Part shown: piece after piece, positions 1 through 11,011 of the stretch
How the letters are laid out: every line of letters starts with the position of its first letter
Position numbering within the stretch: the first letter of the stretch is position 1
Assembly: GCA_011503125.2 (NCBI GenBank)
Contig: WWBZ02000016.1
Span: 4,154,001-4,218,000, forward strand
Length of the DNA: 64,000 bases
Source: Botryosphaeria dothidea
Taxonomy: Eukaryota; Ascomycota; Dothideomycetes; Botryosphaeriales; Botryosphaeriaceae
Direction: 5' to 3'
The notes under the pieces: generated by a model
The model's database searches: none
What the model was told of the DNA's origin: nothing
The model's input: the letters and a program-made list of their open reading frames with translations, nothing else
Translations under genes and position numbers: made by a program

Positions 1-151
1 CAGTAACCACCTCTACCCAACCATAACGCACCCCCAATAAACCGTAGGGCACCCAGTACAGCGTAGAATACGTTAAAAGAGCCTCAAAGACAGCAGACAC
101 CCTCCTCCAAGCCCTACAAGCATCCGCTAGCCTCCCTTCAGTCCTCTCCAG
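1..151 (+). mobile_element. LINE ORF1 fragment, truncated by window edge and by an LTR insertion
   Basis: The sequence aligns base for base, with many C-to-T and G-to-A changes, to positions about 11,166-11,314 inside ORF1 of the LINE at 11,007-16,138. It stops abruptly where an LTR begins (TGTCATAAACG at 152). It is therefore a piece of an older LINE copy that was split by element B; the left side lies outside the window. No reading frame survives. Confidence 0.8.
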
Positions 152-520
152 TGTCATAAACGTGGCTTATATAGACTCCTTACTTGTTTACCTTCGTTGA
201 TTTAAAATCCGGATCTAGACTTACCTGCTTACAAATCAGGAAGCTAGTATTCTAGTTCGTTCTTTATGTATATAAAGCTCGCCCCTCTGCTTTGTAGTTA
301 GTTCTTCAGTCTAGCAATGAGTATTCCTCGCGTACAACTTAGTACGCCTTAAATTGGACCTTGCTTGCCTCCCTCGTCCCTCGTCCCTCGTCCCTCATCT
401 CTCGCACCTCGTACCCTCGCCCTTTAAACTACACCCTTATACTTCGGCATTGCTTTACCCCTACTACCTTTACCGGCTTCGTTATCTCGTCTCTCCGCCC
501 CCCAAGGTCCGTTCATTACA
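152..520 (+). repeat. 5' LTR of element B
   Basis: 369 bp, beginning TGTCATAAACG and ending CATTACA, aligned over its full length to the D LTRs. It holds a TATATAAA box and a run of short TCCCTCG units. It is followed after 2 nt by the same TTGCTAGACT primer-binding sequence as D. Confidence 0.85.
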
Positions 521-2495
521 TTTTGCTAGACTCCTCTCTAGTAGGCCTAAAGCTCTCGCCGAAGCCCTAGACTGTAATCCCCAAAATGGTTGATGGAACT
601 ATACCTCCTGATCCTTGGGATACGCTCTTCTAAGTCCTTGATCAAGTCCCTGCTCCTGTCAACGCTCGTCCTACCTTCCCTAAAGATATCCCGGTTTCTC
701 TACGCGTTACCCTTAGCCAGGCATACGCTAGAGGAAGATAATCTTGCCTAAGATCCGATATCGATTCACCAGTTATCCCTGAGAATGCTACGAACGCCTA
801 AGTTGCTTGCATCTTTTACTACTACGGTTTTGGCCAAGATGAAGCCTTCGCCCGACTCCAACCACTAGCCCCGAACCTCCCTGCTAACACGCCGGCTACT
901 ACGTCTACGGTATCTTCTTTAGAAACCCCGGTCCCTCGTCCTCGTATCCCTAAGGTATCGGATCTAGAACCCTTTAAAGGAGAACGCACTCGGTTCCAGA
1001 ACTTCGCCACGTAACTGCAACTTAAATTTGCCTCGGACCTATCTGCCTTTGCAACGGATATAGCTAAGATTACCTACGCTGGTTTATATCTTCGCGATGC
1101 TGCGTATACCTGGTTTGCTCCCTACGTCTCTGCTTCTACTAGTTGGGTCAACTTCGACAACTACGAGTCCTTCTACCAAGCTCTTAAGGCCGCATTCGAT
1201 GATCCTGACTCCTACGCAACGGCTAAACGATCCCTCCTCGCACTTAAGCAAGATAAGTCCTGCTCGACTTACTACTCACGGTTTCTCTCGCTTATTACGA
1301 CTCTTGGTTAGAAGGAAAACGCAGTGAAGATTCACTACTTCCGCCTTGGCCTTAAAGAGAACCTTAAGGACCTTCTTGTTGGACGTTCTATGCCACTAGA
1401 ATTCGAAAAGTTCGCTGAGGCTTGCATTACACTGGATAACCAACTCTATGCTCGAACCGTTGAGAAAAAGACACCCTTAGCTCGTACTTCCACCTCGATC
1501 CCTTCTTCTCTTATACCAGCTACTCCTCCCGCGCCAACCTCGATTCCCTAAAGTAAACCTATAGAACTGGATGCCTCTGCTCGAAAAGCGTACCGAAGAG
1601 CTAATAATCTCTGCGCTTACTGTAGTAATCCGAACCACTGGGTACGTAAGTACCCTAAGGCAAAGGGTCTAAAGGGTTCAAAGGGTATAAACCTTAATTC
1701 GACCACAACTGTACCCTCTCCGCCCACCTCGCTACTAGTAGCAAGTCCACTCGTCTCCTCTGAAACCTCGACTCCTATAACTCCTCCTACGGCTTTAGTC
1801 CTCTACGTGTTAAAAAACGTAGAAGGCTAGGTAGTACCCGGCACCTGCCTAGCCCCCCGCCACTTTCTACTTTAAATTAATTCTCTATTCTTGCTTCTTT
1901 ATCTTCGAACCTCGGAACACTCTTATTTTTACCCCCCGAACCTCGTACCTCGACACCACGCGCTGTTAATCTCGGAAAACGCCCACTCCTTATTCTTAAG
2001 TCAGTAGTTAATAATATAATCGAAACCTCGTCTATGCTAGACTCTAGTGCTTCGTCCTTATTTATAGATAATGCTTTTGTTAAGGAACACTCGCTCCCTA
2101 CTCGTTAAAAAATACAACCTAAATCCCTCGAGCTGGCTGATGGATCTATAGCTGGGTAGATTACTTATAAAGCCGACCTTCAACTCGATATTAATTAATA
2201 CTAAGAACTCCTTACCTTTCAGGTAACTAAGCTTAGTTAATATCCTCTTATTCTTGGAAAGCCTTGGCTAGAAAGGCACGATCTATAGATTCTCTAGTTA
2301 AGAAATACTATTACCTTCGCTTCTCCTTTCTACCAAGCAAATTACTTACCTACTCGACAACCTACGATTACGCCTCCTAACCCGCCTTCGATCTCTTACG
2401 CTACGGTATCCTACGCCGCCCTTACTCGTTATATCTAACGAGATAAGACTAGGATCTACACCGTATTAATTAAGGAAATCCAAGAACACCTCGAT
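152..2495 (+). mobile_element. Element B: RIP-decayed Ty3/gypsy element of the D family (5' LTR, gag, start of pol)
   Basis: This is a degenerate copy of the intact element D (23,346-29,099). It has a 5' LTR at 152-520, a gag region at about 521-1830 broken into short frames by many TAG/TAA codons, and the protease/start of pol to 2495. Most differences from D are C-to-T or G-to-A, as in RIP. The gag zinc-knuckle area (about 1616-1655) and the gag/pol frameshift cassette (1812-1854) remain recognisable. Alignment to D stops at 2495, corresponding to about 25,669 in D, where element A begins. Confidence 0.85.
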
Positions 2496-2736
2496 TGTTA
2501 CGGTTTGAACCCTAAGGGTGCCTTAGATGGATCCTACGGCGAGACCTTAGGTTAAGAGGACCCTAAAGCTTAACAAGAAAACTCTGCAACTCGCTACCAG
2601 CAAAAGGAACCCTAGAGAGATATATAAGCAGCGCTATCTTACTTAAAACCTTACTTCCTTTTCTCTTTAGCTTAGTCTTCTCGTAGATAGTAATACTACT
2701 ACATTTCCGCGAGTGCACCGGATGCAAGCCATCACA
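2496..2736 (+). repeat. 5' LTR of element A
   Basis: Starts TGTTACGG and ends CATCACA, with a TATATAAG box near 2621. The 10 nt at 2669-2678 (AGCTTAGTCT) are the reverse complement of the putative primer-binding site at 2739-2748. Confidence 0.85.
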
Positions 2737-2738
2737 TT

Positions 2739-2748
2739 AGACTAAGCT
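2739..2748 (+). other. Putative self-priming primer-binding site of element A
   Basis: AGACTAAGCT lies 2 nt after the 5' LTR and is exactly complementary to AGCTTAGTCT in the same LTR, about 48 nt downstream of the TATA box. No tRNA 3' end complement is evident. This fits Tf1-like self-priming. Confidence 0.6.
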
Positions 2749-2890
2749 CATCCCCTTCCTCTATGCGCTATAGCTCCTACGTAAGCACTGCGTTCTCATT
2801 CTCCTTTCCTCTATACGCTATAGCTCCCACGTAAGCACTACGTCCTCATCCCCTTCCTCTATACGCCAGAGCTCCCACGTAAGCACGGCT
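2749..2890 (+). repeat. Three imperfect tandem copies of a unit of about 50 bp in the element A leader
   Basis: Each copy carries 'cctctatgcgctatagctcc' or a close variant followed by 'cacgtaagcac'. They lie between the primer-binding site and gag. The third copy is shorter. Confidence 0.75.
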
Positions 2891-3084
2891 TCTCTCTACT
2901 AAAGTTACTAAGAAGTTTAGGATAGTAGCTAGGCTCGTTGCTAGTTAACTATACCTAGAAAATCGTTCAAGAAGGTGTCCGTGTAGGCACTTAAGAAGGT
3001 TCCCGAAGGAAGTCCTTTAATAAAATGACGGTGTAGCGTTTAAGAAGGCACAAAGAAGTCCCTAAAAGAAGATCTAAAAGGAGA

Positions 3085-3190
3085 TCTTAGAGAGGGCACC
3101 TAAGAAGACACCTAAGAAGACACCTAAGAAGACACCTAAGAAGACACCCAAGAAGACATCTAAGAAGACATCTAAGAAGACAACCAAGGA
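3085..3190 (+). repeat. 12-bp tandem repeat (ctaagaagacac) in element A
   Basis: About eight consecutive units of the type 'ctaagaagacac' with single-base variants, upstream of the recognisable gag core. If originally coding it would give a lysine-rich repeat; the frame is now degraded. Confidence 0.75.
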
Positions 3191-4169
3191 AGATGCAGAA
3201 CGATACCTAAGACCAAGGGGCTTCGGTAGCTATCGAGAATAACGAGTAAAGCCTACTATAGCAGCTCGTCCAACTACTAGCTAGACCTACGTCCCCAAGA
3301 AAGAACGAACCCACGAAACAACTCGGCCCATTAGCGGAATATAGAGGAGACCGAGATCAACTCGAACCATAGATTGCTTAAGCCAATGCAAAACTAAACG
3401 TCGACTACACTAACTATACTAAAGCAACGAAGTTCTTCGCGTTATATAACCGGTTAAGAGGGGAAGCTACCCGCTAACTACAGCCCTAGATTTAAGCGGT
3501 TACGGCAACAAGCAATGCTACGGTTACTAACCTTATTATATAGCTACGCCTATCCTTTGGCGACCCGTATACTAAGGAGAAGGCCTAACGCAAGCTTTAT
3601 TAACTCCGTTAAGCCAGCAAGTCCTTTATAGAGTACTTTACCGAGTACCGGAAGCTCCTACTAGAAGCAGAAGGCACGGACTAGCTAGACGAAATTAAGA
3701 AGTCCTACCTCGAGGCTGGACTTAGTAGGGAGCTTCAACAATAAATAATCGGCCTTACGAAACCGGACTAGCAGTTCGAGGACTACTATATAGAGCTTAA
3801 GCGAGTAAGTAACTAGTTAGAAGCTTTTCAACTACGTACCTAGAAGTTTAGAAACAACCTCTAGAAGACGCCGGCAACTATAATAAAGACTACTACGTAT
3901 CTAAAGCCCCCTTAAAACGACTAAATAGACTAGGAACTAACGGGCCCAGCCAAAGCCGCACTAACCTAGAGAGCTAAATAGGTAACTTAAGATAAGATTA
4001 ACCGACGCCGTTAGAATAAGCTTTACACGCGTTGTGGCGCCTTAGGACACTAGTGGCAAGCATATCCTTATACACCTGCCTACCGTCCAGCTTAAGCCGC
4101 TAGTACTAGGCAACTAGAGTAAGAGACTCTTCTATAACTAGAGGAGGTGTTAGAGGTCAACGAGAATTC

Positions 4170-4209
4170 GGAAAAAGAATAGCTCCTAATAAAATTCGCT
4201 ATTAGGAGC
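4170..4209 (+). promoter_or_regulatory. Candidate -1 frameshift signal at the element A gag end
   Basis: GGAAAAA (4170-4176), a 5-nt spacer, then a perfect 10-bp hairpin (4182-4191 with 4200-4209, 8-nt loop). The degraded gag frame ends in TAG at the hairpin base. The same layout is found in element C at 21,490-21,529. Confidence 0.5.
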
Positions 4210-7200
4210 AAAAGAAGTAAAATAAGCTTTAAGAAGATTAGAAGCAATTCGAGAATAAGCATATAGAAAAACCACCCTTCTTAGTTTCGGTACTTATTAA
4301 TAAGAAGACCTCTACTTAAACCCTTATCGATTCTAGGTACTTATCCTATAGCTTTATCGATACTCGATTTGCTCGAAAATATAAACTCTAGCGTATCCCT
4401 ATCCGACTAAGACAAATCTAGTTAGTTAATACTATTACCGACTTCTAGATTACCGAAGTAGTAATTACTAAGATTAATATCGGCGGACACTAAACGAAAA
4501 GAGCTTACTTCTATATAGCTCTAAGGATTAAAGGCTATAAAGTTATTCTTAGCTTACTATAGTTAGTAAAAGAGAGAGTAGAACTAGATATAGAAAAACA
4601 AATCCTTAGATTTAAGGACTCTAGCCTAGTAGTATAAAGCTAGAGAGAGAGAAAAGAACTCGACTATAGAAGGGTCGGAGCCGCTAGGTTCCGCCTTCTT
4701 ACGAGGAAGAAACGACTCGGTTACTAGGTTTTCTTAGCAAGTCTAGCTAATATTAATAAAGCACTTACTAAGAAGAAGTATACGGACCTAAGAACGAAAC
4801 TACTAGCCTAGTTAGATAAACGGTTTCTCGATACCTTCGATAGAAGTAAAGCCGACAAGTTACCTCTATACCGACCTAGAATCGATTATTAGATTAAGCT
4901 TAAGAAAGATAAGAATGGGAGGATACTAGTAGCCCCATGGGGACCCTTATATAATATATCTAGAGACGAACTACTAGTACTTCGGAAAACGCTTATAGAG
5001 CTACTCGATAAAGGCTTTATCCGTATAAGTAATTCTCTAGCCGCAGCGCCAGTCCTCTTTATAAAGAAACTAGATAGAGGCTTACGATTCTATTATAACT
5101 ACCGAGCCCTTAATTAACTTACACGGAAGAATCGATATCTACTACCTCTTATCTAGAAGACCCTTAACCGGATTAGTAAGGCAAGATAGTTTACGAAACT
5201 CGATATAATCGCAGCATTTAATAAGATTCGGGTTAAACTAGGAGATAAATAGCTTATAGCCTTTCGAACCCGTTTTAGACTATTTAAGTAGCTTATTACT
5301 CCCTTTAGACTAGCTAATACACTAAGCACCTTTCAACGATATATTAACTAGACCCTATAGGACTTCCTAGACGACTTCGTATCGGCTTATATCGATAATA
5401 TGCTTATTTTTACCGAGGGATCCCGTACCTAACACCGAGAGCACGTAACTAAGGTTCTCGAAAAGCTATAAGCAGCGGGACTACAGCTTGATATCGATAA
5501 GTGCGAATTCGAGGTTTAGTCAATAAAGTATCTTAGATTTATTATCGAAGCTAGGAAAGGTATCCGCATGAACCTAGCTAAGGTAAAAGCTATTTAGGAA
5601 TAGGAAATACCAACTACAGTTAAAGAAGTGCTTAGATTCCTTAGCTTTGCGAACTTCTACCGGCGCTTTATTAATAAATACTCGAAGTCTACGGCTCCGT
5701 TATATACACTTATAAAGAAAGACGTTCCGTTCTATTGGATAGAAGGAGCAGAAAGAGCGTTTCGAAAGCTAAAGAAGGCCTTTATCACGGCACCAATCCT
5801 TGCCCAATTTGACCCGGACCGAAAGATAATTCTCGAGACTAACTCCTCAGGATACTGTATAGGAGGAATTTTATCCTAATACGATAACAATAGAGTACTC
5901 CGGCCAGTTGCCTACTTCTTAAAGAAGAACTCGCCAGCAGAGTGTAACTACGAGATCTACGATAAGGAGCTCCTTGCGATTATTAAGTGTCTTTAGTAGT
6001 GGGATGCAGAGCTACGAAGCGTAAAAGAATTTAAGATTGTTACGGACCATAAGAATCTCGAATACTTTACTATAGTCCGACGGCTCTCTAAGAGGCAAAT
6101 AAGATGGCAGCTAATTCTAAGCCGATTTAACTTTACCATTGCTTACCGTCCAGGCAAGCTTAGGGCTCAGCCTAACGCACTTACACGAAGAGACCAAGAC
6201 TTACTAGTATCTTAAGATGATAAGAGGCTTCAATATCGTGTCGCACGACTCTTAAGCCCAGATAAGATTCAAGCCAACTATTAGAGAGTTTTAGCAACAC
6301 CAGTGCAAACAAGACGACAAGCTATAACCGAACAAGGAGCAGACGAACTAGCAGACGAACCATCAAACAGATCTATAGACGAACCAGTATACGAATAAGG
6401 AGCAACGTCAATCGAAGACTATTTACGGCAGCTCTGGCAAGAGGCAAAAGCAGCGGATCCGGACCATAGACGTCTTATAACAGCAGTAAGAGAGGGTAGA
6501 AGAACGCTACCAAACGATTTAGAAGAACCAGTTAAGCTCTCAATTGCTAATTGCTCCTTAAATAATCAAGGAGAGTTGCTGTTCCGCAGCAGACGTTGGG
6601 TGCCAAACCACGAGCCTTTAAGAACCAAGCTAATCTAGACACTCCACGATTCAACAATGGTAGTTCATCCAGGACGCACTAGAACAATAGCCCTTGTCGC
6701 AAGACAGTTCTTCTGGCCGAACTTCGTATCTAATATACGTAGATTCGTACGTAACTGTGACGTCTGCGGAAGGACTAGAGTCTAGAGAGACCGTAAACAA
6801 GGACTACTACGGCCGTTACTAGTACCAAACCGTTAGTAGAGAGAGATCTCAGTCGACTTTATTGGACCGCTACCCGAGAGCCAAGGATGTCGGATGCTTA
6901 TGGTTATTACTGATCGATTAGGTAAAGGAGTCATCCTTAAGGCCTGTAAGGATATTGAAGCAGAAACAGTTGCTAGGATATTTATTCGCTGCTTCTACCG
7001 CCACCATGGAGTCCTAACCGCTATTATCTCTAACCGGGGAAGCCAATTTATTAGCCAGCTATGGAAGAGGGTTTACCAATTACTTAGGATCGAAAGACGA
7101 ATCTCAACAGCCTACCATCCAGAAACAGATGGATTAACGGAGCGTGCGAACACCGAGATAGAAAGGAAGCTCTGCCGGATAGTTAACTACGCGCAAGATA

Positions 7201-7915
7201 ACTAGGTTAACTGGTTGCCAGCAATAGAGCTTACTATAAATGGCCAAGAATCCTCATCGATAGGTGTTAGCCCCTTCTTCCTCTCTTATAGATACCACCT
7301 CGAGCCACTACAGTTATTCGAGGATCCTTAACCAGTCCCGAACCCTATATCACCAATACAAAAAGGAGAAGTAATCGTGGTAAAGATTAAAGAGATAACC
7401 GAATGGGCAGAAGCATCAATGGCGAACGCACAACAGGATTAGAAGACCCAAGCAAATCGACATAGGGACCCATCACCAGCGTATAAAGTAGGGGATAAAG
7501 TCTAGCTAAATCTTAAGAATATACGAACGGACCGCCCAAGCCGAAAGCTTAATAATCGAGTAGCAAAGTTTACAGTTATCGAGGTTATTAGCCCTTATAG
7601 CTATAAACTAGACGTACTAACTAGGATACATAACGTCTTCAACGTCGATCTCTTACGCCTAGCTAGAATAGATCCTTTACCAAGCTAAGAACAGGACGAT
7701 TATTAACTACTAGCTATACTCGTTAATAGAGAAGAAGAATAGAGGGTTAAAGCTATCTTAGGTAAAAAACTAGGAAGACGGCTAGGCTAGCGGAAACGGT
7801 AGAAACTCTATTAAGTTAAGTAGAGAGGATACGCGCGGCCAACTTGGGAACTAGTAAGCGCTTTAGAAGACACTGAAGCCCTAGAGACCTACCTTTAAAG
7901 CCGGGAGGGGGGTAA

Positions 7916-8164
7916 TATTACGGTTTAAACCCTAAGGGTGCCTTGGATAGATCCTGCGGCGAGACCTTAGGTTAAGAGGACCCTAAAGCTTAATAAAGCT
8001 TAACAAGAAAACCCTGCAACTCGCTACTAGTAAAAGGGACTCTAAAGAGATATATAAGCAGCGCTATCTTACTTAAACCTTTCTTTCTTTTCTCTTTAGC
8101 TTAGTCTTCTCGTAGATAGAATACTACTATATTTCCGCGAGTGCACCGGATACAAGCCATCACA
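7916..8164 (+). repeat. 3' LTR of element A
   Basis: Begins TATTACGG (the 5' LTR has TGTTACGG) and ends CATCACA. It differs from the 5' LTR by many transitions, a 10-bp duplication (aataaagctt) and a 1-2 bp indel, so the insertion is old. Confidence 0.8.
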
Positions 8165-10451
8165 CTCTACGAGTACTAGGCTAAAGGCTTTATTCGATCC
8201 TTAATCTTATCCTCCGCCTTCTTAATCTTTTTCGTTCGTAAACCCGATAGTAGTAGTATTAGACTCTATATAATTATAGAGAACTTAATACTATTACTAA
8301 AAAGAATCGTTATCCCTTACTACGAATTAATAATACCCTTCGACAGCTTTAAAAGGCTAAAGTTTTTACTAAACTTAACCTACGTAGAGCTTTTAACTTA
8401 ATCCGTATTCGAAAGGGTAACGAGTACCTTATAGCCTTCCGCACTCGTTATAGACTCTTCGAGTATATAGTTATGCCCTTTAGTTTAACTAACGCCCCCG
8501 CTACTTACTAGTAATTTATTAATAACGTTCTCCGTATATTCCTAGATAGGTTTTACGTAGTCTATTTAGACGACGTTTTAATCTACTTAAAGAACTAACA
8601 AGAACACGATTTATATATCCGATAAATTCTCGAAGTACTTCTATAAGTAGGCCTTTACGTTAAAGGCGAGAAGTATAAATTCTCCGTTACCTTAACTAAG
8701 TTCCTTAGATTTATTATTTCTCTAGAAGGACTTAGTATAGACCCGGCTAAGATCGATACGGTTAAGAACTAGGAAATACTACGAAACGTTATAGACGTTT
8801 AGTCGTTTCTCGGCTTTATAAACTTTTACCGTCGATTTATTAAGAAATATTTAAGACTCGCTACCCCTTTATTCTAGTTACTACGCAAAGAGAAACTATT
8901 TAGTTAGACCTCTAAGCAGCAAAACTTATTTAATACCTTAAAGAACGCCTTCTATTTTTATCCGATTCTTCGATACTTTAAACTAGAACTCGACACTATT
9001 CTTAAAATAGACTCCTCCGACCTCGTTATCTCTAGAATTCTCTTATAGTAGTACGAATATTCCGATAGAAAATAGCTCCTACACCTAGTAGCCTACTTCT
9101 CTAGAAAAATAACTTCTACTAAAGAGAATTACGAAATTAGCGATAAGAAACTACTAGCGATAGTAGAGTCTATTAAAGAATAGTACCCCTTAATTACGAA
9201 CCTTACTAGCCCGCTCCTTATTTATACGGATTACTTAAATTTAACTACCTTTACTTCGAAGAGAATTCTAAACCGCCGATAAGCTCGTTAGACTATAGAA
9301 CTTTAAGAACTCGATTTTAAGATTATCTACCGGCCTAGAACTAGTAATAAGCGTATAGACGCTTTAACTAGAAGGTTAGAGGACCGCCCTTCTTAAAGAG
9401 AGAGTAAAGATTCTATCTCTATCTTAGGACCTAAGAAGTTTTAACTATCTCTCTTAGAAACTACCCTCGCTTCGAAAATTCGTTACGCCCTTAAATTAGA
9501 CTCGTTTAGATAAGAAGTTCTCCTTGCCCTTAAATCCGGAATACCTCGACTTAAGACTATTAACCTTAGTACCTATATAAAGAACTAAGATAGTTTATTA
9601 ATAGTAAATAACCTTATCTATATCTCTAAAGATCCTAAACTCCGTCTTAAGATTATCTAGTCCTACTATTTATATTCTACTACTAGATATCCTAGCTAGA
9701 TAGTAATCTTTAAGAAGATCTCTCGTAACTTCTAGTAGCTAAAAATAAGAGAAACTATTATATAGTTCGTTAGAAACTACGAAGTTTGCTCTCGTATTAA
9801 GCTAGTTCGCTACGCTTCCTACGGGTATCTTAAGCCCCTAAAAGTTCCTTAGCGACGTTATACTAAGGTTAGCTTCGATTTAATTATATATCTCCCGGAC
9901 TCTAAAGAAAAAATAGCTATTTTTATAGTCGTAGATTAGCTAAGTAAGATAGCTTACTTTATTCCTACTATAGACGAACTTAACTCCGCTATCTTTACTC
10001 GACTTTACTAAGATTTCGTATTCCGACTCTATAGGCTTCTAGATATAGCTATATTAGACCGTAGATCTATCTTTATCTTCGAGTATACGAAGGCCCTCGC
10101 CTTCTTACTCTAGATCCGTTCTAAGCTTAGTACTACCTTCTACCTATAAACGGATAGCTAAACTAAAAGAATAAACTAGTCCCTTAAATAATACCTCCGT
10201 ATCTATACCTCCTATTAATAGAACGACTAGATAAACTATCTTACTCTAGTAGAATTTACCTATAATAACGCTTCTTTTACTACTACCCGAGTTACTCCGT
10301 TCTTTACTAACTACGGTTATTACCCTCGTTTTTAGATTCTTTAGCGTCCGGATTCTACTTTACTACTACCGTTAGAGCTCTAGGACTTCTAAGAACGTAT
10401 AGAAAAACTTAATAGTTTCCTATAATCCGAACTTCGACTTACTTAAGATAT
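8165..10451 (+). mobile_element. Element E: RIP-decayed pol of a D-related Ty3/gypsy element
   Basis: The sequence can be followed against D pol from the reverse transcriptase (about 25,886 in D) through RNase H and integrase. It has no open frame longer than about 60 codons. Some differences from D are not C:G-to-T:A (for instance the PGGG-type RT motif region reads PDSSS), so E is probably a sister family rather than a direct D copy. It is interrupted by a solo LTR at 10,452 and continues at 10,825-11,006 and 16,139-16,490. Confidence 0.7.
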
Positions 10452-10824
10452 TGTTATAAACGTAGCTTACTTAGATCTCTTACCTCTCGTTTACCTTCGT
10501 TAATTTAAAATTTAGATCTAGACTTACCTACTTACAAATTAGGAAGCTAGTATTTTAGTTCGTTCTTTATATATATAAAGCTCGTCCCTCTACTTTATAG
10601 TTAGCTCTTTAGTCTAGTAATAAGTATTCCTCGCGTATAACTTAGTACGCCTTAAATTAAACCTTACTTACCTCCCTCGTTCCTCGTCCCTCGTTCCTCG
10701 TCTCTCGCACCTCGTACCCTCGCTCCTTTAAACTACACCCTTATACTTCGGCATTGCTTTACCCCTACTACCTTTACCGGCTTCGTTACCTCGTCTCTCC
10801 GCCCTCTAAGGTCCGTTTATTATA
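10452..10824 (+). repeat. Solo LTR of the D family with target-site duplication GATAT
   Basis: 373 bp aligned end to end with the D LTR (here TGTTATAAACG to TTTATTATA after RIP-type changes). It is flanked on both sides by GATAT (10,447-10,451 and 10,825-10,829). The E pol alignment resumes directly after the second GATAT. No internal element sequence adjoins, so this is a solo LTR left by LTR-LTR recombination. Confidence 0.8.
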
Positions 10825-11011
10825 GATATCTCCTTAGAATAGGCTAATAAGTATAGAATTCTACTACTAATTCTAAGGCCTAGTTAACGGGTTTAGCTAC
10901 TCCGAAAGTTTATTTCTACTACTCGACCTTCGAATAAGCTAGACTTTAAGCGCTTAGGGCCTTTTCTTATTAAACGCAAAATCTCCTCCTATATATATAA
11001 ACTTAAAAAAC

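Larger units (their letters stand above)
2496..8164 (+). mobile_element. Element A: RIP-decayed chromovirus related to element C
   Basis: A 5.67-kb Ty3/gypsy element with LTRs at 2496-2736 and 7916-8164. Between them, RIP-broken gag (from about 3300), protease, reverse transcriptase, RNase H, integrase and chromodomain can be aligned to element C on the other strand. Surviving frames are an RT/RNase H piece at 5628-5879 and an integrase core at 6894-7205 (with an AYHPETDGLTER-type motif). A polypurine tract (gggagggggg, 7903-7912) precedes the 3' LTR. The element is AT-rich and full of TAG/TAA, so it cannot be autonomous. No matching target-site duplication is visible at its ends. Confidence 0.85.

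Noticed and set aside
3085..3190. CRISPR array
   Set aside because: Units are contiguous 12-bp tandem repeats without spacers, in a eukaryotic retrotransposon.
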